From assembly GCA_964397995.1 (NCBI GenBank), contig CAYNLG010000026.1:1-42509 (forward strand): 42,509 nt of DNA, read 5' to 3'. Positions 31,272 through 38,693 of this stretch are shown here, piece after piece. The DNA comes from CAYNLG01 sp964397995. GTDB lineage: Bacteria; Planctomycetota; Phycisphaerae; FEN-1346. Every line of letters starts with the position of its first letter. The stretch's first letter is position 1. Below the pieces are notes generated by a model. The model saw only the letters and a program-made list of their open reading frames with translations. It was not told the DNA's origin and searched no databases. Position numbers and translations under genes: made by a program.

Positions 31272-32105
31272 ATGCGTACCGCCGCCGTCGGGCCCCTCGC
31301 CCTGGGCGAGGACCGCCTCTTCCTCATCGCCGGGCCCTGCGTCATCGAGTCGGCCGACCTCTGCCTCCGTGTCGCCGAACACGTCAAGGCCGCCGCCGAC
31401 CGCCTCGGCATCCCCTACGTCTTCAAGGCCAGCTACGACAAGGCCAACCGCACGAGTGGCGCGAGCTTCCGCGGCCCCGGCATGGACCAGGGCCTGGCGG
31501 TGCTGGAGCGGGTCCGGGCGGAGGTCGGCGTGCCCGTTCTGACCGACGTGCACACGCTCCAGGAGGCCACCGCCGTCGGTCCGCGGGTCGACTGTGTCCA
31601 GATTCCCGCGTTCCTTTGCCGCCAGACCGACCTCGTGGCCGCCGCCGCCGGCGCCGCCAAGGCCGTCAACATCAAGAAGGGCCAGTTCCTCGCCCCCTGG
31701 GACATGGCCAACGTCGTCGCCAAGGCGACCGAGGCCGGGGCGAAGCAGCTGCTCCTGACGGAGCGCGGCACGACGTTCGGATACAACCGGCTGGTGGTGG
31801 ACATGGCGGGCCTAGCGGAGCTGGCCGCCCACGGGCACCCGGTCGTCTTCGACGCCACCCACGCCGCCCAGCAGCCGGGCGGCCTGGGCTGCGCGACGGG
31901 CGGCAACCGCGAGCAGGCCAAGGTCCTGGCCCGGGCCGCCGTCGCGAGCGGGGCCGACGGCCTGTTCCTGGAGTGCCACCCGGACCCGGACCAGGCCCTC
32001 TGCGACGGGCCGAACTCGCTCGTCCTCTCGGATGTGGACGCCCTCCTGGAGACCTGCGTCGCCATCCGCGAGGCCGTGAAACAGTTTCGGGGACAGGATA
32101 CTTAA
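31272..32105 (+). CDS. kdsA: 3-deoxy-8-phosphooctulonate synthase, metal-dependent type
   Basis: 277 residues from ATG 31272, after GGGAGG. Joins PEP and arabinose 5-phosphate to make KDO-8-phosphate for the LPS inner core. Landmarks: LIAGPCVIES, FKASYDKANRTS, QIPAFLCRQTDL, VNIKKGQFLAPWDM, LTERGTTFGYNRLVVD, FDATHAAQQPGG and FLECHPDPDQAL. Cys23 in GPC sits where Aquifex KdsA has its metal-binding Cys, and E. coli has Asn, so the metal-dependent class is likely. The last six residues (FRGQDT) and the stop codon are encoded by the left arm of the inverted-repeat element at 32085, so the native C-terminus was probably replaced. Confidence 0.94.
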   Translation: MRTAAVGPLALGEDRLFLIAGPCVIESADLCLRVAEHVKAAADRLGIPYVFKASYDKANRTSGASFRGPGMDQGLAVLERVRAEVGVPVLTDVHTLQEATAVGPRVDCVQIPAFLCRQTDLVAAAAGAAKAVNIKKGQFLAPWDMANVVAKATEAGAKQLLLTERGTTFGYNRLVVDMAGLAELAAHGHPVVFDATHAAQQPGGLGCATGGNREQAKVLARAAVASGADGLFLECHPDPDQALCDGPNSLVLSDVDALLETCVAIREAVKQFRGQDT

Positions 32106-32326
32106 TTCCCAACGCCTCCTTGTGCAGATCAACGCCGATATAGTGCATTGCGTACTCCTTGCCCCTGGGGCGTTCGGGGGTTCAACGGCAAGCCCATCGT
32201 AATCCCCAAGGCAAGGAGCGTCAGCCTCCACACCCGGCAAGGCGGCTATAGAATCAGGATACTAAACTCCTCAGGGCCGCAGGCCACCGTGGGTCCCCGG
32301 CAGAGTTAAGTATCCTGTCCCCGAAA
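32085..32326. mobile_element. 242-bp element bounded by a perfect 21-bp inverted repeat
   Basis: The 21 bases at 32085-32105 (starting TTTCGGGGACAGG) recur as an exact reverse complement at 32306-32326. Inside, an imperfect third copy of the arm (CAGGATACTAA) is at 32255-32265. The element sits exactly between the kdsA end and the stop of the next gene (32331-32329), and is A+T-richer than its surroundings. It contains a remnant of an IS110-type transposase start. It looks like a MITE-like or REP-type element rather than a full transposon. No target-site duplication was seen. Confidence 0.7.
32107..32148 (-). pseudogene. IS110-family transposase N-terminal remnant
   Basis: From ATG 32148 the minus strand reads MHYIGVDLHKEALG, then enters the inverted-repeat arm. 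The pattern YIGVDLHKE, with its first catalytic Asp, is the hallmark start of IS110 transposases, normally 300-400 residues. A Shine-Dalgarno-like AAGGAG precedes the ATG. Only about 14 codons survive, so it cannot be functional. The open frame continues into kdsA antisense by chance. Confidence 0.65.
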
Positions 32327-32328
32327 CC

Positions 32329-32844
32329 TTAGCGGAGCGGTTTTTGGCCGTGGCGCCGGCGCAGGCGGTTGGCGGCGGTCCAGACGTCCGGGTCGCCCTG
32401 GAGGCACTTGACCAGGGACGCCGTCGAGACGCCGAGGCCCTTGGCGGCGTCGCTCGCGCGCCCCTTGGCCGCCTCCAGCCGGTCCAGCACGGCCGCCAGC
32501 GCCGCGAGGTCATCCGGCCGCTTCAGGTTCAGCTTCGGCCACCGCCCGCCGCGTATCGCCTCCGCGAGCGCCCCCGCGGGCGGGGCCGCCGGGTCGGCCG
32601 GCTCGCGGACCTCCAGGGCCAGGGCCTGGCGCATCCGCCACACCGCCACCCGCCGGTTCTCGTGCTGCGACCGCCGCTCCGTCGCCGTGACGGTCACGCC
32701 GGTCGGCTCGTGCGTCAGGCGCACGGCCGAGTCCGTCCGGTTCCGGTGCTGGCCGCCCGGCCCGCTCGCCCGGTAGGTCTCGACCGTGCAGGCGGCCAGG
32801 AGGTCGCGGTCGGCGGCGGCGATGGCGGCATCGCGGTCGGTCAC
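32329..32844 (-). CDS. Class I peptide chain release factor-like protein (GGQ domain)
   Basis: 171 residues from GTG 32844, overlapping the stop of the upstream gene (GTGA). The GGQ domain reads RASGPGGQHRNRTDSAVRL, THEPTGVTVTATERRSQHENRR; the GGQ loop triggers peptidyl-tRNA hydrolysis on the ribosome. There is no codon-recognition domain, as in ArfB rescue factors, but the C-terminal tail differs from ArfB: instead of a Lys/Arg-rich tail it has a conserved-looking helical block (LAALAAVLDRLEAAKGRASDAA, broken here as two helices) ending in RRRHGQKPLR. Probably ribosome rescue; not proven. Its 3' end abuts the inverted-repeat element. Confidence 0.8.
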   Translation of the reverse strand: MTDRDAAIAAADRDLLAACTVETYRASGPGGQHRNRTDSAVRLTHEPTGVTVTATERRSQHENRRVAVWRMRQALALEVREPADPAAPPAGALAEAIRGGRWPKLNLKRPDDLAALAAVLDRLEAAKGRASDAAKGLGVSTASLVKCLQGDPDVWTAANRLRRRHGQKPLR

Positions 32845-33869
32845 GGGGCCGCCCCCGCGGGCGCCGCGTCCGCCTTCGGCTTCGGCTCGGGCGCGGCGAC
32901 GTGCTCGGCCCAGAGGGCCTCGACGAAGGCCGCCGTGGCCGGCGCCTCCGGAACCGCCTCAGCCAGGTCGATCAGCCGCGCCTCGGCCGACGCCAGCCGC
33001 CACCCCCCCGCCCCGACCGGCACACACGCGCAATCGACGCGGCCGAGGCACTTGAGGTACTCGTGGGCCTGAACGATGAGGACCTCGCGCCCGTCAGGGT
33101 CGGTGACAAGCCGCCCGGCCTCCAGCCGCGTGTGGCTGTGCCCGCCCACCACCAGGTCCAGCCCCGGCACGGCCCGCACCAGGGCCTCGTCCTTGCCGAG
33201 GCCGAGGTGCGTCATGGCCACCACGACGTCGGCCTGCTCGCGGAGGCGCGGCACCCAGGTCCGGGCGGTCTCGATGGGGTCGAGCACGTTCAGCGGCCGG
33301 GCCGACGGGAGCTTCGTCCGCACAAAGCACAGGCCCAGGAAGGCGACGCGGACCGGGCCGACGCGCCGGACGACGAAGGGCGCGGCCATCGGGCGGCCCT
33401 CTTCCTTGAGGAGCACGTTGGCCGCCAGCACGTCCGCCTTCGACGCCGCGATGCAGGCCCGCAGGACGGGCACGCCGTCGTAGAACTCGCCGTTGCCGGG
33501 CGTCCAGAGGTCGAGGCCGAGACGGTTCAGGATGGCCACGTTGGCCAGGCCCAGCGTCCCGCGTGTGAGGGCGTCGCCGCGGCTGAGGACGTCGCCGGCG
33601 TGGAGGAAAAGGACCCGCTCCCGGCCGACTTCGGCGCGCACCCGGGCAAGGACCGTCGCGACGCGCCCGTACCCGCCGACCTCGCCGCCCGCCGTCTTGT
33701 ACGGCCGCGTCAGCCCGTGCGAGTCGTTCAGGTGCACAAGGGTGAACCGCTGGACCTCGGGCGGCGCGGCCGCGTGGCTGCGGGCCTGGCGGACGAGCGG
33801 CCCCGCACAGCCGATGGCCGCGGCGAAGATGAGGAGGACGAGCGGGATGGTCGCGCGGGTGCGTCGCAC
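32841..33869 (-). CDS. Metallophosphatase lipoprotein (5'-nucleotidase N-terminal domain)
   Basis: 342 residues from GTG 33869, after AAGGAGG. A lipoprotein signal ends at AAAIGC (Cys21). The metallophosphatase core of UshA/SoxB type is visible: LVHLNDSHG, FLHAGDVLS, TPGNGEF (N126-G127-E128), AMTHLGLGKD and VVGGHSHTRL. The C-terminal substrate-binding domain of 5'-nucleotidases is missing. Standard enzymes read GNHEF with a catalytic His; here Gly replaces it. Metal ligands otherwise seem present. It may hydrolyse phosphoesters poorly, or act in another role. It is coupled to the GGQ gene downstream. Confidence 0.8.
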   Translation of the reverse strand: MRRTRATIPLVLLIFAAAIGCAGPLVRQARSHAAAPPEVQRFTLVHLNDSHGLTRPYKTAGGEVGGYGRVATVLARVRAEVGRERVLFLHAGDVLSRGDALTRGTLGLANVAILNRLGLDLWTPGNGEFYDGVPVLRACIAASKADVLAANVLLKEEGRPMAAPFVVRRVGPVRVAFLGLCFVRTKLPSARPLNVLDPIETARTWVPRLREQADVVVAMTHLGLGKDEALVRAVPGLDLVVGGHSHTRLEAGRLVTDPDGREVLIVQAHEYLKCLGRVDCACVPVGAGGWRLASAEARLIDLAEAVPEAPATAAFVEALWAEHVAAPEPKPKADAAPAGAAP

Positions 33870-33941
33870 GGGGGGCGCCTCCTTCCGGGCCGACCCTCGG
33901 CGCCGGCCAGCGCCACCCTACCATGCGGGGTGCGGCCGCGC

Positions 33942-34880
33942 CTACGGCCTGGCGCCCGCCCCGTCCGGGTGGACGAGCCGGACGACGTTCTCGTGGCCCT
34001 TGAGGCGGGCGCCCTCGGTCGCCAGGAGCTGTTTGAGCGCGTCGGTCGGCGTCTCGATCCGCGGCGCGTCCGGGTGCGCCAGGGTCAGGAGGTCTGCCTT
34101 GCGGTACCGAGTCGCCACCTGCTCGAAACCGACTTCGACGTCGACGACGGACTCCGGGATGAGCTGCCAGTCGGTCGTGGCCGCCGCGAGGCGCAGCAGC
34201 GCGAGTGGCGACCGCCGCCGCGCCATCATCGTCACGAGGACCTGGTTGCCCAGGTCCGCCCGGATCGAGTAGTCCATCCGCCCCGTCTCCGCCAAGGTCC
34301 GGAGCACCTCGACCAGCGTCTGCTCCTCCACCGCGAACCGGTCGAGCGGCCGGTTGGCGGGGTGGACCAGCACGACCTTCGTGACCACCGGCACGGCCAG
34401 TTCCCGGAGCAGCGGCGGCGGCACCGGGAAGGCGGTCTCCTGGCGCCACCGCATGACGTCTTGCTCCCGCATCTCAAGGCGCGGATAGTCGGCCAGGCCC
34501 TCGTTATCCACCCTGAGTTCGGCCCAGTCGCGGTCCGGGTCGTCGCCGATCCTCACCGAGAACCACCCCGGCAGGCGCGCGACGAAGTCCACGAGGCTGC
34601 GCGTCCTGATCTCGCAGGTCACGCCCAGGTCCTCGGCCGCGGCCTTGACGATCGGCTCGACCGCCTCCGGCCGCATCGCCTCGGCCACCTCGTAGAGGGG
34701 AGTTGCCTTGAGGCCCGCGACGTACGCCCGCCACCGCTGGACGACCTCCTCCTTCGCCGGCGCCGGGGGCTCCGCCGGCGCGGCCACGTCGTGGGCCGCG
34801 TCGTGGGCCGCCCGGGTCGGCGCCGCCAGCGCCAGGACCGCCGCCAGGCCCAACGCCGCCACGTGGATTCGATGCCGCAT
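33942..34880 (-). CDS. Secreted protein with STN/secretin-N-like domain
   Basis: 312 residues from ATG 34880, with CAGGAG upstream. Signal peptide 1-24. From about 200 a short alpha/beta unit looks like the STN/secretin N-terminal fold: VEEQTLVEVLRTLAETGRMDYSI, NQVLVTMMARRRSPLALLRLA, TTDWQLIPESVVDVEV. A similar, weaker unit can be imagined at about 65-115 (VEPIVKAAAEDLGVTCEI). STN domains are usually attached to secretins or TonB receptors, but no beta-barrel part is here. Function unknown; likely periplasmic. Confidence 0.55.
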   Translation of the reverse strand: MRHRIHVAALGLAAVLALAAPTRAAHDAAHDVAAPAEPPAPAKEEVVQRWRAYVAGLKATPLYEVAEAMRPEAVEPIVKAAAEDLGVTCEIRTRSLVDFVARLPGWFSVRIGDDPDRDWAELRVDNEGLADYPRLEMREQDVMRWRQETAFPVPPPLLRELAVPVVTKVVLVHPANRPLDRFAVEEQTLVEVLRTLAETGRMDYSIRADLGNQVLVTMMARRRSPLALLRLAAATTDWQLIPESVVDVEVGFEQVATRYRKADLLTLAHPDAPRIETPTDALKQLLATEGARLKGHENVVRLVHPDGAGARP

Positions 34881-35023
34881 CGTGAGGCTCCTGCCGTGCG
34901 TAAGGACGTCGGTTCAGGTTTCGTTCACCGCGGGCGCGGAGCCCGGCCAGCAGGTCGGCGTCACTCGGCGCCCGGTCGGTCTCGTCCGTCGGCGGAATCG
35001 TCTGGCCTCCCCCCGCCGCCCCC

Positions 35024-35052
35024 TGTGCAAGCGGCGTCCGGGCGGCTATGAT
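35024..35052 (+). promoter_or_regulatory. Possible promoter of mutS2
   Basis: TGTGCA (35024-35029), 17-bp spacer, TATGAT (35047-35052). The -10 is good, the -35 is weak. Confidence 0.3.
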
Positions 35053-35098
35053 GGGCGGCCCGGGGCGGAGAAGCCGGAGCGACGCCCCGCCGTTGCCG

Positions 35099-37486
35099 AT
35101 GAGTACGGAAGCCATGGACGACCACACGCTGGAGCGGCTCGAATTCGGAAAGGTCCTGGAGCGGATCGCCACCGAGTGCCAGACCCCCCTCGGCGCCGCC
35201 GCCGCCCGGGCGTTGCGCCCGTCGCCGGACCTCGGGGCGATCCGGACGCGGTCGGCGCGGGTGGCCGAGAGCGCGGCCCTGATGGAGAAGGGCCGCCACT
35301 TCCCCGTCGAGCGGTTCGAGGATCCGGCGGGCCTGCTCGAGCGGGCCGCCATCGAGGACGCCGCCCTCACCCCCGGCGAGCTCCAGACCGTGGCCATCAT
35401 CCTGCGGAACGCCGAGACGTTCCAGGCCGCCCTTCGCCGCGATCACGAGGCCGCGCCCTCGCTCTGGAAACTTGCGTTTGACTTGGTGCCGAACCCGGAG
35501 CTGCGCGAGGCCATCGAGACGGTCTTCGAGCCGGACGGGAGCGTCTCCGATAGCGCCTCGGCGGAGCTCAAGCGAATTCGCCGCGAGCTGCGCCGCCTCG
35601 ACGCCGACATCCGGCGCCGCCTCGACGCCATGGTCCAGCGGACCGAGCTGCAGCCCTACCTCACGGGCGACTACGTCACCCACCGCAGCGGCCGCAACGT
35701 CATCCCCGTCGCCTCCGTCCAGGCCGGCCAGGTGCCCGGCATCATCCACGACCGGTCCGACTCCGGGGCGACCGTCTTCATCGAGCCCCAGGCGGTCGTC
35801 CCCCTCGGCAACGACCTCCGCAGCCTGGCCGCCGAAGAGGAGCAGGAGGTCCAGCGGATCCTGCGCGGCCTGACGGCCAAGGTCCGCCAGAGGCGCCACG
35901 GTCTGGAGCGCAACACCGAGGTCCTCACCCGGTTCGACCTGCTCCGCGCCGCCGCCGTGTATGCCCGACAGCACCACATGCGGCCGGTGGCGGTGGCCGA
36001 GGGGGGGCCGCTGGTACTCGTGGCGGCGCGGCACCCGGTACTGGAGCGGAGCCTGGAAGCGGCCGGGGAGGAGGTCGTGCCGCTCGATTTCCGCCTCGGC
36101 GACGGCGTCCGGACCGTCGCCATCACCGGGGCGAACGCGGGCGGCAAGACGGTCGCCCTGAAGACGATTGGCCTGGTGACCCTGATGGCCCACGCGGGGC
36201 TGCTCGTCCCGGCCGCGGAAGGCTCGCGCGTGCCGCTGCTCGCGCGGGTCCTCGTCGACATCGGCGACGAGCAGTCCATCGAGGCGAACCTCTCGACCTT
36301 TTCCGGCCACATCCGCCACATCCGCGGCATCCTCGGCGAGGCCGACGCCCGGACGCTCGTCCTGCTCGACGAACTCGGCGCGGGCACCGACCCGGTCGAG
36401 GGCTCGGCCCTGGCGTGCGCCGTCGTGGCCGCCCTCCACCGCCGCGGGGCCCTGACCGTCGTCACGACGCACCTGGGGCAGGTCAAGGGCTTCGTCCACG
36501 AGCAGGACGGCATGGAGAACGCCGCCGTCGAGTTCGACCCGGAGACGCTCCAGCCAGCGTACCGGCTCCACCTTGGCCGCCCGGGGGCGAGCCACGCCCT
36601 GGCAATCGCGCGGCGGTTCGGGCTGCCGGACGACGTGCTGAGCGCGGCCTCGGCGCTGGTGGATTCGGACGCCATCGCCATGGAAGGCCTGCTGGAACGG
36701 TTGACGGCGGCCCAGCGGAAGGCCGAGGCCGACGCCGCCACCGCCCGCCGCCAACGCCGCGAGGCCGAGGCCGCCCGCACGACCCTCCAGGAGCAGCTGG
36801 ACGACCTGAAGCGCGAGCGGAAAGAAGCCCTCCGCCAGGCCGCCCGCGAGGCCAAGGGCCTGGTCGAGAACACCCGACGCGAACTGGAGCAGGCCATCCG
36901 CCGCGCCCGCGAGGCCGGCGCCGACGCCGAAGAGGCCCGCGCCATCCGCCGCCGCGTCGAGCAACGCCGCGAGACCCTCAAGGAGAAGACTAAGGAACTC
37001 GCCCCCCGGCCGCGCGCCCCCCTCGACCCCGACGCCCTGGAACCCGGCATGCGCGTCTGGGTGGAGTCGATGCAGCGGCACGGGACGATTGTGCGGGTGG
37101 AGCGCGGCAAAGCGACGGTCGAGGCGGGAGGCTTGCCGATCGAGACCGACGTCAAGGGCCTGATGGAGCCCGACCCGGCCGTCGGCCCCGCCCCCGAACC
37201 GCGCCAGGGCCGCACCGTCGTGCGCGGCCCGGCCCACGCCGTCGGGGTGGAACTGGACTTGCGCGGCCAACGGGCGGACGAGGCGCGGCGGAACCTGGAG
37301 ACCTACCTGCACGAGGCGACGCTGGCCGGCCTGGGGCAGGTCCGCATCATCCACGGCTTCGGCACGGGCGCCCTGCAGCGGATGGTCCACGAGTTCCTGG
37401 CCGACCTGCCGCTCGTGACCGAGTTCCGCTTCGGCCGCAAGGGCGAAGGCGGCCACGGGGTGACCGTGGCGACGCTCAGGGAGTAG
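35099..37486 (+). CDS. mutS2: Endonuclease MutS2
   Basis: 795 residues from ATG 35099 (ATG 35114 is also possible). MutS-type ATPase: Walker A ITGANAGGKTVALKT near residue 344, FSTFSGHIRHIRGIL, Walker B LVLLDELGAGTDPVEG and VVTTHLGQVKGF. A long coiled coil follows at about 540-645. The C-terminal Smr nuclease domain has VELDLRGQRADEARRNL and IIHGFGTGALQ. It lacks the mismatch-reading MutS I domain, as is usual for MutS2. MutS2 acts against recombination and, in some bacteria, splits or rescues collided ribosomes. Length and order are standard. Confidence 0.95.
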   Translation: MSTEAMDDHTLERLEFGKVLERIATECQTPLGAAAARALRPSPDLGAIRTRSARVAESAALMEKGRHFPVERFEDPAGLLERAAIEDAALTPGELQTVAIILRNAETFQAALRRDHEAAPSLWKLAFDLVPNPELREAIETVFEPDGSVSDSASAELKRIRRELRRLDADIRRRLDAMVQRTELQPYLTGDYVTHRSGRNVIPVASVQAGQVPGIIHDRSDSGATVFIEPQAVVPLGNDLRSLAAEEEQEVQRILRGLTAKVRQRRHGLERNTEVLTRFDLLRAAAVYARQHHMRPVAVAEGGPLVLVAARHPVLERSLEAAGEEVVPLDFRLGDGVRTVAITGANAGGKTVALKTIGLVTLMAHAGLLVPAAEGSRVPLLARVLVDIGDEQSIEANLSTFSGHIRHIRGILGEADARTLVLLDELGAGTDPVEGSALACAVVAALHRRGALTVVTTHLGQVKGFVHEQDGMENAAVEFDPETLQPAYRLHLGRPGASHALAIARRFGLPDDVLSAASALVDSDAIAMEGLLERLTAAQRKAEADAATARRQRREAEAARTTLQEQLDDLKRERKEALRQAAREAKGLVENTRRELEQAIRRAREAGADAEEARAIRRRVEQRRETLKEKTKELAPRPRAPLDPDALEPGMRVWVESMQRHGTIVRVERGKATVEAGGLPIETDVKGLMEPDPAVGPAPEPRQGRTVVRGPAHAVGVELDLRGQRADEARRNLETYLHEATLAGLGQVRIIHGFGTGALQRMVHEFLADLPLVTEFRFGRKGEGGHGVTVATLRE

Positions 37487-37516
37487 GGCGCGCGCCACGA
37501 CCGGGGTGTGGTCCGC

Positions 37517-38095
37517 TTACCCGAACGTCACAAGCACCTCGCTCAGGGGCCGCTTCGGCACATGGTGCGTGCCCGACGCGTCGCGGTAGTAGGTCACGTC
37601 GCCACCCGGGTCGATCGCCTCCAGGACGCACGTCTCGGCCGGCACGCCGAAGGCCACGACGAGCAGGATCTCGTACCGGTCGGGGATGGCGAACGCCTCG
37701 CGGATGGCCGGGCGGTCGATGGCCCCGAGCATGCACCCGCCCAAGCCCCCTTCGACGGCCGCCAGGCACATCGTCTGGGCCGCGATGCCGTGGTCGCACC
37801 CGGCCCCCTTGGCGATGTCGGTGTCGAGGAGGAGGACGACGTAGCCGGTGGGCCGCTCGCCCTCGGCCGGTCCGTCCCAGTCCTTCAGGGCCCCCGCCCA
37901 CCGCAGGTGCGGCAACAGTTCCCCGCACGGCCCCTGCCCCGCGACCACCAGGTACTTGAGCGGCTGCAGGTTGGCCGCGCTCGGCGTCTTCCGCGCCAGG
38001 TCCACGAACTGCTCCAGGGCCTCGCGGCTGACGGGTTGGGCGGGGTCGAAGCGGCGGTAGGACCGGTTCCGGACGACGAGCTCTTCGAAGGTCAT
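37517..38095 (-). CDS. Nitroreductase-family FMN oxidoreductase
   Basis: 192 residues from ATG 38095, after AAGGAG; the longer frame to 38131 has no ribosome site. Start pattern LVVRNRSYRRFDPAQPVSREAL with the FMN phosphate-binding Arg-x-Ser/Tyr-Arg, ARKTPSAANLQPLKYLVV, GIAAQTMCLAAVEGGLGGCMLGAI and the C-terminal RPLSEVLVTFG. FMN-binding reductases of this fold act on nitro compounds, quinones or enones using NAD(P)H. Substrate unknown. It faces mutS2 with 30 bp between stops. Confidence 0.88.
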   Translation of the reverse strand: MTFEELVVRNRSYRRFDPAQPVSREALEQFVDLARKTPSAANLQPLKYLVVAGQGPCGELLPHLRWAGALKDWDGPAEGERPTGYVVLLLDTDIAKGAGCDHGIAAQTMCLAAVEGGLGGCMLGAIDRPAIREAFAIPDRYEILLVVAFGVPAETCVLEAIDPGGDVTYYRDASGTHHVPKRPLSEVLVTFG

Positions 38096-38156
38096 GGCGG
38101 CTCCTTGCTGGGACCGGTGATACGGTAGCACGCGGCCGCGCGCCGGGGCAAGACAT

Positions 38157-38177
38157 GGGGCACGTGCAACGTGCCCC
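38157..38177. repeat. REP-like palindrome (9-bp stem)
   Basis: GGGGCACGT (38157-38165), loop GCA, ACGTGCCCC (38169-38177). A perfect hairpin in the gap upstream of the nitroreductase gene. The form, with CATGGGG... and ...CCCCTACG at its sides, is like dispersed palindromes common in environmental bacterial genomes. Confidence 0.5.
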
Positions 38178-38297
38178 TACGGCGCGCGAACGGCTCGGCC
38201 CCGTTCACACCCGCACCTCAACACCCTCCCCCCGGCACCCAACTACCGCCCCCCGGACGCCATACCGGGCGGCACGCGGGAGGCCTTCGAGCGGGAG

Positions 38298-38450
38298 ATG
38301 CGGCGTGCGGGCTACTTCGGCGGCGGCCTGCGGAAGATCGAAGCCGCCCGCGCCATCGCCCGGCACTGGGACCCCGACGCCAGCTCGTCGCCGAGTTTCC
38401 GGGCGTTCCGCGACGCGCTCCGCGAGATGGCCGGCGCCGCGGCGTCCTGA
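38298..38450 (+). CDS. Small ORF or 3' remnant of a degraded gene
   Basis: From ATG 38298 there are 50 codons to TGA 38448. The protein reads MRRAGYFGGGLRKIEAARAI, then HWDPDASSSPSFRAF and ALREMAG, with an ordered helix-like pattern. The frame stays open upstream to 38121 and still looks protein-like before the ATG (PNYRPPDAIPGGTREAFERE), but no usable start codon is found there. It therefore looks like the 3' end of a gene that lost its start. No family recognised. GGGAGG lies 13 bases upstream, too far to be a good site. Confidence 0.3.
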   Translation: MRRAGYFGGGLRKIEAARAIARHWDPDASSSPSFRAFRDALREMAGAAAS

Positions 38451-38496
38451 GCCGCCGCACGGCGCCCCGCCCCCTTCGCCGATTCTCACCTGCACC

Positions 38497-38526
38497 TTGA
38501 CACGCCCCCGCCCCGGCCGGTATAGC
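38497..38526 (+). promoter_or_regulatory. Promoter of topA
   Basis: A consensus -35 TTGACA (38497-38502), 18-bp spacer, TATAGC (38521-38526). The leader to the TTG at 38694 is about 160 nt and GC-rich with possible hairpins. Confidence 0.65.
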
Positions 38527-38693
38527 CTCGGGCCGACGGCGCGGGCTGCCGCTAACGGCCCGGGCTGTGATATGCCGATAAGCGTGGTGCCCGGACGCCG
38601 GCGCCGCCCGGGCGTATCACCCGAAGGAACCACCCGCCGCGACGGGCCGCCCACCGGCGCCGCCCGGCCGCGCCGCCAGCAGGGAGACGCCTT

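Noticed and set aside
31672..32106. Continuation of the IS110-like frame antisense to kdsA
   Set aside because: After the inverted-repeat arm the residues are low-complexity shadow of kdsA and show no transposase motif.
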